Shown here in pieces: positions 30,507-42,800 of a DNA stretch of 64,000 bases. The DNA is from Microstegium vimineum (taxonomy: Eukaryota > Streptophyta > Magnoliopsida > Poales > Poaceae), in assembly GCA_022036555.1 (NCBI GenBank), contig CM039123.1:9921217-9985216 (forward strand). The letters run 5' to 3'. The position numbers and the translations under genes are program-made. The notes below the pieces were generated by a model. It was not told where the DNA came from. It was given only the letters and a program-made list of their open reading frames with translations, and did no database searches. Numbering within the stretch: the stretch's first letter is position 1; each line of letters begins with the position of its first letter.

Positions 30507-33500
30507 ATGCACCAGCCCAGAGCCCGCTACCCACCCGGCTATGGCTCCGGCGGGGGAGGCGGAGACGGACGTGGCGGTGGAGGCGGCGGCAATGGAGGAG
30601 GAGGCGGCGGCGGCGGCGGCGGTGGCGGAAACCACAACTACTACGGCCGGAACCCGCAGCCACAGCAGCAACACCACTACCAGCAGCAGCAGCAGCAGCA
30701 CGCGCATAGGAACCCCTCGCACCAGCAGCAGTGGCTGCGGCGAGACCAGGCCCCCGCCGTTGCGGGGGCAGCGTCCGGAAGCGCTGCGGCTAAGACGGCG
30801 CCTCAGCTTGACGCCGTAGACCCGAGGTACTGCTTTTGCTTCGCTGCACATCTCCTCTGGTGAACCATATTAGACTCTGCTTGGTGCTCTGGCGATCTCT
30901 AGGGTTTGTGCTTTGTTTTTAGATGTAGAGGCGACAACGTGCGGGGTGTTGGAGTGATTTTGGTTGCTTCATTGGTTACATTAGTTCTACTGTTATATCA
31001 AGCTGACGTGAGTTAATGAGCTTGCTGTTCTATCCTTCGATTATCTCATGTTTCCCGAAAAAAAAATACAACCATCGCTGTAAAAATGACTAACCCTGTT
31101 GACTGTTGTGAACATAATCTGCATTTGTATTTGCTTGCCCCTAATCTTGTGTTTTCTATGTATAAAGTGTGATTTTGACATTTTTGTTTATCTGTTGCTG
31201 CTATTCTCTACTTACCCGTTATATAAATGATTCACTTCGCACTGTATTGGATTCAGCACTAGCAGTCTAGCATGTCATGATGCTAATTAATCTTTATATG
31301 TTGCTAGCATCATCAGTGAGCCCTTCATTTGTTTGTTTCAGTTCTCAAGATTGGAAGGCTCAACTAAATATACCAGCTCCAGATACACGCTACAGGACAG
31401 AGGTGAGTTCTCTTTCTAATACTTATTATCCTTCTGTGTTCAAGTATATATGCACAATGCATCCTGGTCCCTCTGAATGGTTTCGGAGTAGTTTTTGAAT
31501 GGCTCACATTTTCTTGCATCTACAAGCTATTGATAGTTTGCCTCTGATATTCGTGTCGTTGTACTCAGGATGTCACTGCAACAAAAGGCAATGAGTTTGA
31601 AGATTATTTCCTGAAACGTGAACTGCTTATGGGAATATATGAAAAGGGATTTGAAAGGCCATCTCCTATTCAAGAAGAAAGCATTCCTATTGCGCTGACT
31701 GGAAGTGATATTCTTGCAAGAGCGAAAAATGGCACTGGAAAGACTGCTGCATTTTGCATTCCAGCACTTGAAAAAATTGATCCTGAAAAAAATGCTATTC
31801 AAGGTGAATTAGCCTTTCATACTTTCAAATTGGAATTTAGCATATGGAGTCATTTTTCTGTTAGCTTGCTACCATAACATCAACAACTTAACTGGCCACA
31901 AAATAATACAAGTTACTGTTTCACCAATTCCTCTATGTATCCATTTGTGCTCTATTTACAAGCCCACTGAGTTATTATTATTACTTATTACTGTTGATCA
32001 CGTTGATGATTCTGATATGGTGAATGAACCAGTCTTTTAATCCGTTTCTTGCATGTACTCCCTCTGTCCCTGTCGCTATGGGTTCTGTGCAGGCCAAACA
32101 ATCTTAAGTTTGACTGGATTTATAGATACTATTATAGAAACATTTATATTTCCAAATAAGTTTATTGTGAAAATATATTCAGCAATTAATATAATGATAT
32201 ATTTATTATGTACTATAAATATTAAAAAATTCCTTGTATGTATTGGGTCATAGTTAAAATGTTTGACTTCTCGGGAATTGAGAATTACACTCTTTGTGGG
32301 ATGGAGGGAGTATTTGCGTATTAGGTGAATCCACATTCTTGAAATCGTGTGTGCTGTTTTTATTGACGTGAGAAATAATCACGAAAAAAAAGAGGATTGG
32401 TACTGATACTATGAAATGTAGTTTTTTTTTTTCTGGACAAGCAGACCATTTGCACTTAGCATTCTATATATGGCTGTTTGACAGACTGAATCTGTAATAG
32501 ACTAATAGTACAACAACATTCTACTTTCTTTGTTGATCACTGGTGCCTTTTCAAAAATGTTATATGGATGATGTTTGTATAGTGCCAGTTTTACTTACAC
32601 TAGTGAATTAGTTCATAGATGGGTTTCATATAGTCTCTCTTATTTTTGTTTTCTGACTCTGTTGGTTTTTTCTTCAGTTGTTATACTAGTACCAACAAGG
32701 GAACTGGCTCTGCAAACTTCACAAGTCTGTAAAGAGCTCGGGAAATATCTGAACATTCAAGTTATGGTTAGCACTGGAGGAACCAGCTTGAAGGATGATA
32801 TCATGCGTTTATACCAGCCTGTTCACTTACTTGCTGGAACTCCTGGTCGAATACTTGATCTTACCAGGAAGGGCATTTGCGTGCTGAAAGATTGTTCAAT
32901 GCTTGTCATGGATGAGGTATAATTAGAAACAATTCACATTTTTTTTCTTGTGCTGTGTATATATTTATCCTCTCCCCTATTTGATTTACGCTAACATTGG
33001 TCTTGATAATGCTCACTTGTTGATACACTACTCAAATAACATTCCAGAACCATGTTGTTCTTGGAGTACTTGTATGTCTTAATTTCTACAGTTTGATGAT
33101 TTGCGATTTTGTGGGTGTATTGTGCCTTTAAAGTGTGTTCATGGTTTGTTTTTTCATAATCCATAGTGTTACAAGCTCATGTGGGGTTTCAGCTCTAGCC
33201 TTTCCAATTTGGTTGGGACTAAAAGGCTTTGTTGTTGTTGATTGTGTTAGTAGAAGTCTATTATTGTTGCTTCTGCAATGATCTGATGCAGATGTTGCAT
33301 GCATTTTGTATGTTAATATGTTTATTTTCTGTCAAAAGTTACAAATTGAACACACATTATTTGGGATATCTGCAGGCAGACAAGCTATTAGCTCCAGAGT
33401 TTCAGCCTTCTGTGGAGGCACTTATTCATTTCCTTCCACCTAGTCGGCAACTGTTGATGTTTTCAGCAACCTTTCCTGTAACTGTCAAGGAATTCAAAGA

Positions 33501-34420
33501 TAAATATCTGCCTAGGCCTTATGTGATTAATCTAATGGATGAACTGACCCTGAAGGGAATAACACAATATTATGCTTTTGTTGAAGAAAGGCAGAAAGTT
33601 CATTGCCTGAATACACTTTTCTCAAAGGTACAGCAAACATTAACTCTATTTCCTGTCTCATCCGCAGTTTAAGTATAAACTGACACATTTCCTTTTTTTT
33701 GTGTGTTTTTGCCAGCTTCAAATTAATCAATCCATTATATTCTGCAACTCTGTTAATAGAGTTGAGCTACTGGCTAAGAAAATAACTGAACTCGGTTATT
33801 CATGCTTCTACATTCATGCTAAGATGTTGCAAGACCACAGAAACCGAGTGTTTCATGATTTTCGTAATGGTGCTTGCAGAAACCTTGTGTGCACAGGTCT
33901 GTACTGATATAGTGTTTCTCGAATTTAGTAATTTACTTTTCAGCATATGTTCGATTGTCATTTATGAAGGTTTCTTTATAAGAGTATCATGGTTCTCTTT
34001 GTTGCAGATCTGTTTACCAGAGGAATTGATATCCAGGCTGTTAATGTGGTCATTAATTTTGATTTCCCTAAGACATCTGAGACATATTTACACAGGGTGC
34101 CTTTTTTTCTTTATCTTTTCTTCTCTAGAAGCTGTTTGTTTTATAACCTTCCTGAATTTAAAATTTATGTGTGTTGTCATATTCCTAGGTTGGTCGTTCT
34201 GGGAGATATGGACACCTTGGTTTGGCAGTGAACTTGATCACTTATGAGGACCGTTTCAATTTGTAAGCCTGCATTAATAAAGTGGTCTATTTCTCTAGTC
34301 TTGCATCAAGATTCCTGATCCTTATTCCCTTTGTTTTGCAGGTATAGGATTGAGCAAGAACTTGGAACAGAAATTAAGACAATACCCTCACAGATTGACC
34401 TGTCCGTATACTGCCAGTGA
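30507..34420 (+). CDS. DEAD-box ATP-dependent RNA helicase, DDX6/Dhh1-like (plant RH6/RH8/RH12 type), nine exons
   Basis: Proteins of this family act in mRNA decapping, translational repression and processing bodies. Exons: 30507-30826, 31342-31402, 31569-31803, 32678-32916, 33376-33627, 33716-33896, 34008-34096, 34189-34262, 34342-34420; 509 residues, all introns GT-AG, all phases closing. The first about 106 residues are Gly-rich then Gln/His-rich and low complexity. Helicase motifs in order: Q motif GFERPSPIQ (about 154-162), I AKNGTGKT (179-186), Ia PTRELALQ, Ib TPGR, II DEAD (284-287, split DE|AD by intron 4), III SAT (315-317), IV IIFCNS, V RGID (434-437), VI HRVGRSGR (458-465). The C-terminus IDLSVYCQ is typical of the plant clade. 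A Stowaway MITE is in intron 3 and a SINE-like tail in intron 4. Confidence 0.95.
32058..32310. mobile_element. Stowaway MITE in helicase intron 3
   Basis: Termini CTCCCTCTGTCCC and, inverted, CTCCCTCCATCCC; TA flanks both sides (32056-32057, 32311-32312). 253 bp, AT-rich interior. Confidence 0.85.
33173..33241 (+). mobile_element. Au-SINE-like 3' tail in helicase intron 4
   Basis: TTGGTTGGGACTAAAAGGCT followed by TTGTTGTTGTTG is the characteristic 3' end of the plant Au SINE. Upstream AAGCTCATGTGGGGTTTCAG may belong to the same truncated copy. No clear pol III boxes remain. Confidence 0.55.
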
Positions 34421-35263
34421 TGAATGCGACTCTTTCAGGATCATCAAACACATTTTATTTTATTTTGAGAAACTTATCAGGCAAATACATCTGTACATAG
34501 CAACCCATCAAGTGAGTTCTCTAGCCAAGGCACGCCAGTATTTCCGAAGCTACCTAAATGGCTACATTCCTATATCGTAACAGATTTCAAATTCCTCTCC
34601 CATTCTTGTAGGGTTTTGTTTTGGCGCCTTGATGACGTTTGTAAGCTTACTTGGATTAGTAGAGGAAGTGTTTTCTGTAGGCACTGATACTAACCCGTTT
34701 AGCTGAGGACATGCACACTGGGCTGCTTGGAGGCCCAGAACTATGATGAGACTGAGACATTATCTTGCCTCGATCGACATTTTCATTCTACTTGTTTGCC
34801 AGTCAGTTCTAATTGAGTTGCTTGTTTTTATTTGATTTGTCTTCCCGTTTTTGTCTTCTTTCCTAATGTTCTGACGCATAGGGATGTCTTTCTGTAGCTG
34901 TATTATTTGTTGTTTTTGGTTTTTCATGGTGTATCTATAAAGTTTAACTTGAAATTATGCATGTGTGATGTATGAATCAACTTTGATAGCATATGCAGTT
35001 GCGTAGCAAAACGATACCGCCGCGTCTGATCACCATCAGTCAGCTGCGTAGCATATGCAGTTGAGTCGTCCGACGTTGGGGGCTGTTGCAGCAACTCAAA
35101 TCAAGCCCTCAAATTTTGCTTCCTGAGAGCAACTTCAGCCACAGGCCTAAATCAAACCTCAAAATTTCTATTTGGAAGGTGGCTTGTAAAATTTTAAGGG
35201 TTTAAATTCAAAGTCCAACTCTAGTCATAGCCTTTAATTTTGGGGGAGAGGAATAGGATTCGA

Positions 35264-35439
35264 AACTAAATTTTGAGAGACCTCCTAAAATGGGAGTCTA
35301 AATATGCATTGGAGTGGATTTTTTTTATCAAGTCCCTAGATTTAGAATATGAACTAAATTTTGAGAGATCTCCTAAAATAGGAGTCCAAATATGTATTGG
35401 AGTGGATTTTTTTTATCAAGTTCCTAGATTTAAAAAAGG
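35264..35439. repeat. 88-bp tandem duplication
   Basis: Two copies of about 88 bp, each containing TTTTGAGAGA, AGGAGTC and GGAGTGGATTTTTTTTATCAA, diverged at a handful of positions. Confidence 0.85.
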
Positions 35440-35754
35440 AGCCTGTTTAGGGGCTCCACTGAAATCGCTCTTAGAGCTCTTTATCCATGTTTTAGCTGAG
35501 TAGGCTGGGGGACGAGCCATATCGAGAATGTAGCTCAGGAGTAGGGTGGCGGATGAGCCCTTCATCCTTCGGGAACAGAGAGCTGAGCTTTTTCATGTGT
35601 CTTTGGGTGGAGGCTGGTGCTGGCGACAGATGGAAAGATGTTCGGTACCGTACAGCCCGGTATGCTAGCACCACGCGGACCATGGGGTCGTGCCGGAGCT
35701 GATGCTTACTGCTAGGTGCTAGGGCATGACAGCTGATGGAAGGTGTCTGCCTGT

Positions 35755-35862
35755 TTGTTTGGCTGTTTTGGTGACTGATAAACTAAGTGATGCTGTTTTT
35801 AGTTATTTTTCTGTGTTTCGGTGTGTCTGATAAGCTAGCCGAACGTGGCTGATAAGCCAACC
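35755..35862. repeat. GGCTGATAAG-type MITE fragment
   Basis: TGGCTGTTTTGGTGACTGATAA at one end and GTGGCTGATAAGCCAACC at the other, around TTATTTTTCTGTG. Same family as 29832-29952. Confidence 0.5.
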
Positions 35863-36551
35863 TCCACGACACGAACCAGCGGTCCTGATCCCGAGAACAC
35901 TCTACTGCCGGGAACGGTTTTAAAGTTTAAACCTGCACAATTCACTCGACTCGCAGGTCGCAGCTCCCCTCTGCGAAACGGTGAACGGTGGTGGAGGTTC
36001 AAGCACGGCGGGGCCGGCCCGCAGCGCGATTCCACGGAGAAAGGCAGGACGCGACCGCGCCTACCACGTTCAAACGGACGCCTGTTTTTCTCTCGGCCCC
36101 CACCCGGACCGGACGGACCAGACCAGACCGGACCACGCCTGTTTTTCATTCACCACGCGCTCACAGCTGCCAGCTTCTGCAGCTCGCACCGCTCCGCTCC
36201 CGTGCCGTGCCCCACCCCCATCCCCACCCAACACAGCAGGAGCAGCCGACGCCACGCCGGGCCCGCCCGTCGACCTCCCCTCTCGGCCTCTCCCCACGGA
36301 CACCGCGAGCAGGTGGCCAGCCCGCAGCTGAGCTGCGACCGTTGTTGCCTTTAAGCTCGCACGCGAACCGACCCAGGCCAGGCCCCCACTCTGTGCGAGC
36401 CACTGCCACTGCCGCCGCCGCCGCCGCCTTTGGTCTCCGTCTCCACCGGTGCCCTCGTCGTCTCCCCGGCTGCTGCCTCGGCCAGATCCCGTCCCGACCC
36501 GAGAATCCCGTGGCAATCCGGTTGCTTTGCTTGGAGAGAGACGGTGGGAGG

Positions 36552-39459
36552 ATGGGCAGCGCCAGCGCGTTCGTCATCAGGTGGATCAACTTCTTCACCA
36601 TGGTCAGTCGCCTCGCCTCGGCCCAGCTCCATCCTTCCTTCTCCAATCAGAGGAGGCGTTTTGCTTTCGCTCGGCCTCTATTGCTGGTGTACCGCATTTG
36701 CTCGCCAACTTTTTTAGCTGCTCCGGTTTTTTTTTCATAGAAAAAAAAATAGCTCCCTGGTTACTTATTCAGTTGTTCATGCTCGGAGTGAACTGGCAAG
36801 GGTCCCTTCAGAATTCATTCCTTGTTCAGGAGCATTTTTAGTCTCTATTGCGAATTGGGGGTTTTAGCTTCATTACACCGGTCCGGCGCCTGATTGCTCA
36901 AGTACACTTTCCCCACCATTTTACTTTACCCCCTCTTTTTTTTTTTTTTTGGTTCGGGAACTTGCACTTAATCTGAATTTTTTGGGCTCTTCATTTCGTT
37001 GTTCTCTAGTATTTGTTGTTTCTAACCCACGCGCATTTACTACGTTATCTTGCAACTTGCATCGCTTCCCAATTCCTCGCACACTGAATGGGGTATTGGT
37101 CTTGCCAAATTGCCAATTGTTAACTTCATAGCTCCTACTAGTTCATAGTACGTATTACTAGCAATTAGCATGTGAACATAGGCCAAGAGAGGTTGCTTAC
37201 TAATTTCGTAAGTACTGTAGCAAATAACTTGTCGGTGTAACCTTTCTTGCACTGCTGTTCCTGGGACAGATACTGGCACTACTGGTGGTGGGTTTCGGGT
37301 TCTGGATGAGCACCCACAACGACGAGTGCAGGCGGTCCTTGACCGTCCCTGTCATTGCTCTCGGTGGAGTCATCTTTCTCATGTGCGCGTCTGTCTAATC
37401 ACATCCGCGTCACCATGCCATGCCGTGGCGGATTATCATGCTCCCTCATTTAACCTGGCTCACTCACAATTTGTGCTGCAGATCGCTAATCGGATTCCTT
37501 GGTGCTTGGAAGAACGTTTCTTGCTTGCTCTGGACAGTATCCTTCCTTCCCCCGTGAATCGGATTAGTAAAGTCAGTCACATGAGTGCAACCTAATAGTT
37601 TTGGTTCCTTATGTTTCGGGTTCTTTTGGAGTTATCTGTTACCTTGACATGTGGGTGCCTAGTACCTAATCATGCTGTTCGTGGTCTTGGTGGCAATCAT
37701 GGTGTTCACGGTGCTTGCGTGAGTCCCTCTGCTTAATTTGTGTTGTGATGACATTGACACCGCCTTTATAGCTGATGGCTTGGTGGCAATCATGGTGTAC
37801 TTTTTGTTTCAATTTTTTTTTGTTCGGTGCATTCATTATGTATTATTATGTTGTACTCCACCATGCTTGACTGTTTGACTTAATAACCTTTTTTAGCAGT
37901 TTGTTTGTAGGTATGAGTGAGGAACTCATTCTTGGTTTGTACTGCTGCAGGTTTATCATAACAAACTCTGGAAGTGGTCATACTGTTGCTGGGGCTAGGT
38001 ATGTGACAATTAGTATTTCATGAAAAGATCATGCCCCTGCGAGTTCCAGCTTTTAGAGTATGGAAACCTAAAGATAGTAACCATAACCGATCTATCAGCT
38101 GCTAGATCATAGAAGAAACAAAGAGAATTTTGAGCCTTTTTCCATGGCTTCAAAGTTTTAAACTAATGGAGTAGCCTATGAATTAGGACAGTATGGTAGG
38201 AGAGAGTTTTCTTCTAGTTTCTTGTCTGAAGGTTTCCTGGCCTGCGTGTTGGCAGCTTTAGACCTTGATTGTAATTGTAAACATGATCTGCTAATTTAAC
38301 TTAACCTCTTCCCTCTTAAAAATATATATATACTGAAGCATTTCTTATGTTCTATGTAGGTATAAAGAGTATCGTCTTCAGGATTACAGCTCCTGGTTTG
38401 TCAAACAGGCATGTCATGTTTCTTTGTCGGAAAACTTATGCTTTCTGCCATACAATACATTAGATTTGAATATCCCAATACGCTCATAACGCTCTTCGTT
38501 TATTTTTGTTGAACTACAGCTTGATGACACAGAGAAATGGGCTCGCCTGAAAAGCTGCCTAGTGAAGACAGATGACTGCAATAACTTGTCAAAACGATAC
38601 AAGGTGACTACTGTTTGTCACATCTTTCACTTGATTTACTCTGTTGGAGTTCTTTCTCCCTTTGCAGCCGTTCCTTATTTCTACTCCCCAACTTTATGCA
38701 GACTGCAAAAGAATACAAGCTTGCAGACCTTACCCCCATGGAGTCGGGTTGCTGCCGCCCACCAGCAGAGTAGGGCACCTGAATTTCCACCTCAAACTAT
38801 TCCTTGTGGTCACCGTAATCTCAGAAATTGCCATCATCAGTTCATCACATCGCGGCTGATTTTCAGGTGCGGGTACCCAGCTCTGAATGCATCGTATTTC
38901 GATCTGAGCTATCATCCGGTGAGCACCAACGTCGACTGCAAACTGTACAAGAACGCCCGTTCTGTCAGGTGCTACGACTGCAATTCTTGCAAGTAAGCCA
39001 GCCCGCTCCGATATCTCACTCCCTAACTCCGAAGCATCAGTACCATCTCGGGATGCTAATGCAGCAATGCTGTTCTAGAGCTGGGGTCGCGCAGTACATG
39101 AAGACAGAGTGGCGAGTCGTGGCTATCTTCAACGTGATATTGTTCGTCATCCTGGTAAGTCCCAGGCGTCGAATTAGGCACGAACACTTTACTTATCTGC
39201 TAGTACATGTTTTTTCTGCTCACTGTTTTTTATCTATATATGTGCATTATATGGTGGCTAGTCGTTCGTGTACTTCGTTGCCTGCTGTGCGCGGCGAAAC
39301 ACTGGAGGAAGCGATGCGAAAGGTCGTGGAGGTGACAAACACTTCGAGGTGAAGCGCTTGGCCATCCGATGTGGAGTTAGCTTAGTATCCCCCCCTGTAA
39401 AATTGTTCCATCAAATTCCTATTCCTTTGATGAAGTTACCTGGACCTATCGCTGCCTAG
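36552..39459 (+). CDS. Tetraspanin family protein, eleven exons
   Basis: Tetraspanins are four-pass membrane proteins that organise plasma-membrane microdomains. Exons: 36552-36602, 37270-37382, 37482-37536, 37663-37718, 37951-37998, 38360-38408, 38520-38603, 38702-38769, 38867-38992, 39079-39154, 39262-39459; 307 residues. Membrane segments lie near residues 11-33 (ILALLVVGFGFWM), 45-67, 72-95 (LIMLFVVLVAIMVFTVLAFI) and 227-253. The large extracellular loop holds the plant-type GCCRPPAEC motif (168-176) and further cysteine pairs (VRCYDCNSCK). A CCARR cytoplasmic palmitoylation-type motif follows the last helix. Intron 6 requires a GC donor (CAG|GCATGT); the rest are GT-AG. The tail beyond residue about 265 is less certain. 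Exon-rich structure suggests a TET5/TET6-like member, but the subgroup is tentative. Confidence 0.9.
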
Positions 39460-39856
39460 TAATACTACTGTGTTGCAAATGGGCTACGTTTCTTGGTGGT
39501 AAAAAAGAGTGTCATTTCGCTTCTGATCTCATGCCTACTTTCAGGACAGAGTGAAACTCCGGTGTGTGACACTTATATTACAATAATCATGAAAAGTACG
39601 ATACTATCCCTGTGGCAGTATGACGCAAGCTCAACGGTTCTCAAAATTGAGCGTTCCCTGGTGACGAAATCATGTCTAAGCAAATGAATGTGGCCATACA
39701 ATGGCCGTATCGTGGCCATCAATCTCCGCCGAAATGCTTTCTAGATAAGCAGCTAATTTAGAATTGGTTAACACACAGTAGTCAAAACATGACTTGAGTC
39801 TGATATATTCCTTCAATGGAACATCTGCTTCTGTGCAGGTCGTCAGGTTTTCGGGT
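39460..39856. other. Convergent intergenic spacer
   Basis: 397 bp separate the stop codons of the tetraspanin (+) and the NAD-malic enzyme (-). Both 3'UTRs must end or overlap here. No further feature is seen. Confidence 0.7.
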
Positions 39857-42800
39857 TTATTTGTCGCTCACAAGAGGGCTGTAAATAGGGTACCACATTT
39901 TCCGAGCGACGTAGTCCACTGCTTCCGACTGCAACACACGAGGAACATATTTCAGACACTACAGTAGGTTTTAAGTTTTAAAAATAGGAATGTGACATTT
40001 TTTTTCTCCATGTAGCTTTGTACCTCAGACATGCTCCCAAGCTCCCTAGGACCCACATCGCAACACCCCTCTGCCAGGTCTTCAGCAGCAGCAGCACGGA
40101 CGACTGCAGCGCCGACACGTGCGGTGATGTGCCTAATACTGCAGGGTTTGGCGGATGTTATTGGACCATCAGTTGAAATGAATATGGACGATAGCGTTTG
40201 CATCAATGTGGTGTGGCAAGTGGTAACAGCATTCGGTGGATGTTGAATCCAGCACAGAGCAGAGCTCACCTGGAGACTGAAGGAAAGAGGATTCCTTTTC
40301 GAATTTCGTCATCTGTGATGTATGATGCCAGGCTGCAATGCAAAAATAAATAGATGCTCATCTAATTTTTGTGATCCTCTACGCAAGAACAGCAAACAGA
40401 ACGATATCTTATGCCAATGGAAATTCAGCAAAGCAAGATTCAGGGGCACCAAATCAGGTGGGCCAACCATATAATTTTATCAAGCAAGGCTTACCACTCA
40501 GCTGCTGCTTGAAGCATGCCGTCTGAAATATGCCGGGCACCTGAAAGAAGGGCACCTAATCCAATCCTGATTTTTTTGGGGAAAAAAAAAACTCCTATCA
40601 GCAAAACACAAAAGCCAAATACTAGGAAAGGTGAAAGGTTGCATACCCAGGAAATAGATACATGTTGTTTGCTTGATTAGCATAACCGGTTTTACCATTT
40701 CCTAAGAAATCAAGACCCCAGCATTAGGCATCATCTACTAGAAAGTATTGCTAGAAAACAATGTAAAAGATAGCAAGGAAGGAATTACCTAAAGAAACAT
40801 TACTGAAAGGGCTTCCACTACCAAATATCGCATTCTCACCAACATGCTTGAATACATCATCAGGAGTGCATTCAGCTGTAATGTAATAAAAGGAGAAGAT
40901 CAAATTAGTGTTTCATCTTTCGGTTCACCTCTCAAAAAAAAAAGGAAAAAGAAAATAGCATTTCAATATAGGGTGTCCTCAAACTATCTGTAGGTGTCTG
41001 CGCACAAACCTTTAGTAGTAGGGTTGGACATGGCAAAAACTGCAGGGCGAGGGGAATCTGATTCTTTCATAGCTTTGAGAACCTGGAGATGTATGGATTA
41101 CCACTCAATTGTAAAAGCATGAACACTTGGAGTATGATTTGACATTTCCAATATGGTCTTATTTACAAAGACAAGGAATGCAGCTTTGATGCTCAACATT
41201 ACAACTAAGAAATTTAATTGGGACTGTTGCATGATGAAATTCATAAGGAAAAAAATCCAGTACTTCTCTTAAGTGGTGATGGTGCCCAACAAGCAACATT
41301 ACTAAACAAAGCTCGACTAGATTAGGCAAGTACTCCCTCCGTCCCATTGAAAATGTCGTTTGAAAAACGTGTCTGTGAGGGAAACACGGTTTTCTAGTGA
41401 CACTTTAAATGGGACGGAGGGAGTACATAACTAGCAACAGCCAACCCGCTATTTCTGTTCTGCAGCTCTGGACTGTCAACCAAAGTCCTTGATATATTGG
41501 CCACAATGATTGATAGCGTCCTCACTACTGAGGCCTGAGAAATCTGTCTATATGAGGAAGGTAATACTTACTGACTGTCATCATCTATGAGATCATTCGT
41601 GAATCATGTTCAATCATTCTTATCTATAAGATTAACCAGATCATTTTTGGACCATATGTTCACCCATAAGGCAGTACTTGATGCAGTCATCCACTGGCAT
41701 CATAAGAATGCATTCATATGTAGGAGTACCAAAGTTATTGGTAGTGGGAACATTTTCGAAATTCAGAACAAAAAAAAAAAAAGAAACTATGATCCCAGTC
41801 CTTGACGAAACTTAAATGGATAAATTAATGCTAACAACGAACACTGACTGAGGACTACTAAATGAGGACTGGTAAGATAGGAGAAAAGGCATTCCTTAAC
41901 TTATTGCAAATCCTGAAATAAGTAATTCTTGGATTCTTATGTTTACCTCCTCATTAAATATGCCCCCAACTCCAGATAGTCCTAAAAGCACATGAGGCTT
42001 AACTTTCTTGACCTGACGATTAGTATCAAACTGGATTAGCCCAAACACAGAAGCATTGGAAATACTATAGTACTATATAGTAGTACTGTCTAATCTGCAA
42101 CAACTGAAAATGTGATTGTAGAAATCATATGATCATACCACTTCAACAAGACTAGCCCCCTCATGGAGATCTGGGACCTCATCAGGACCAAAACCTCTGG
42201 CAAAACGTGCCACTGCAGAATCCAGACCCTTCCTAGCTTTCGTAATAAGGCCCTACAAGTACGGCACAATAGCACATAATTTATCAGCCTTTGCCATTTA
42301 GTTTGAACACATATAAAAAACATTTGTTTAGTGTAAAAACCAGGAAAAAGTTTTTTTTTGTCTAAATTTGACTTACATCTTTGTCCAGAACCCAGAATTG
42401 ATTATGCCCTTCCCCAGTTCTGTGGATCCCAGGCATCCTTAACATTGCCTGTTTAGCCATGCTAAGCACACCTATCCCAGCACTGGATTCTAAAGAGGAA
42501 TTAGAATGTACGAACCACATTTTTGACAATGAACATGCCATATAAATTAGACTGAGGAAATTCTACAAAAATGTCAACATATCAGATACCTTCCAGCTCC
42601 CACAACGACAATCTTTTGATTCGTAAAATCCTGGAGAGGACGGCCCTGTGCTCTAACAGCGCCAAGTAGGCCAGCTAGAGCAACTCCAGCTGTCCCCTAT
42701 TTTAAATAGGATAAGCCCATCAAACAATAATATATAAAACTGGACGAAAAGAACTTTGCAGAATAACATAATAATAGTTTGAGAATCAAAATACCTGTAC

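Larger units (their letters stand above)
34421..36551. other. Intergenic between helicase and tetraspanin
   Basis: 34421 to about 34950 is probably helicase 3'UTR. An 88-bp tandem duplication (AACTAAATTTTGAGAGA and onward at 35264 and 35352) lies in an AT-rich repeat. A MITE copy is at 35755-35862. From about 35870 the sequence is GC-rich and becomes the tetraspanin promoter and 5'UTR (GCCGCCGCCGCCGCCGCC at about 36410-36427). Large overlapping frames there are composition artefacts. Confidence 0.6.
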
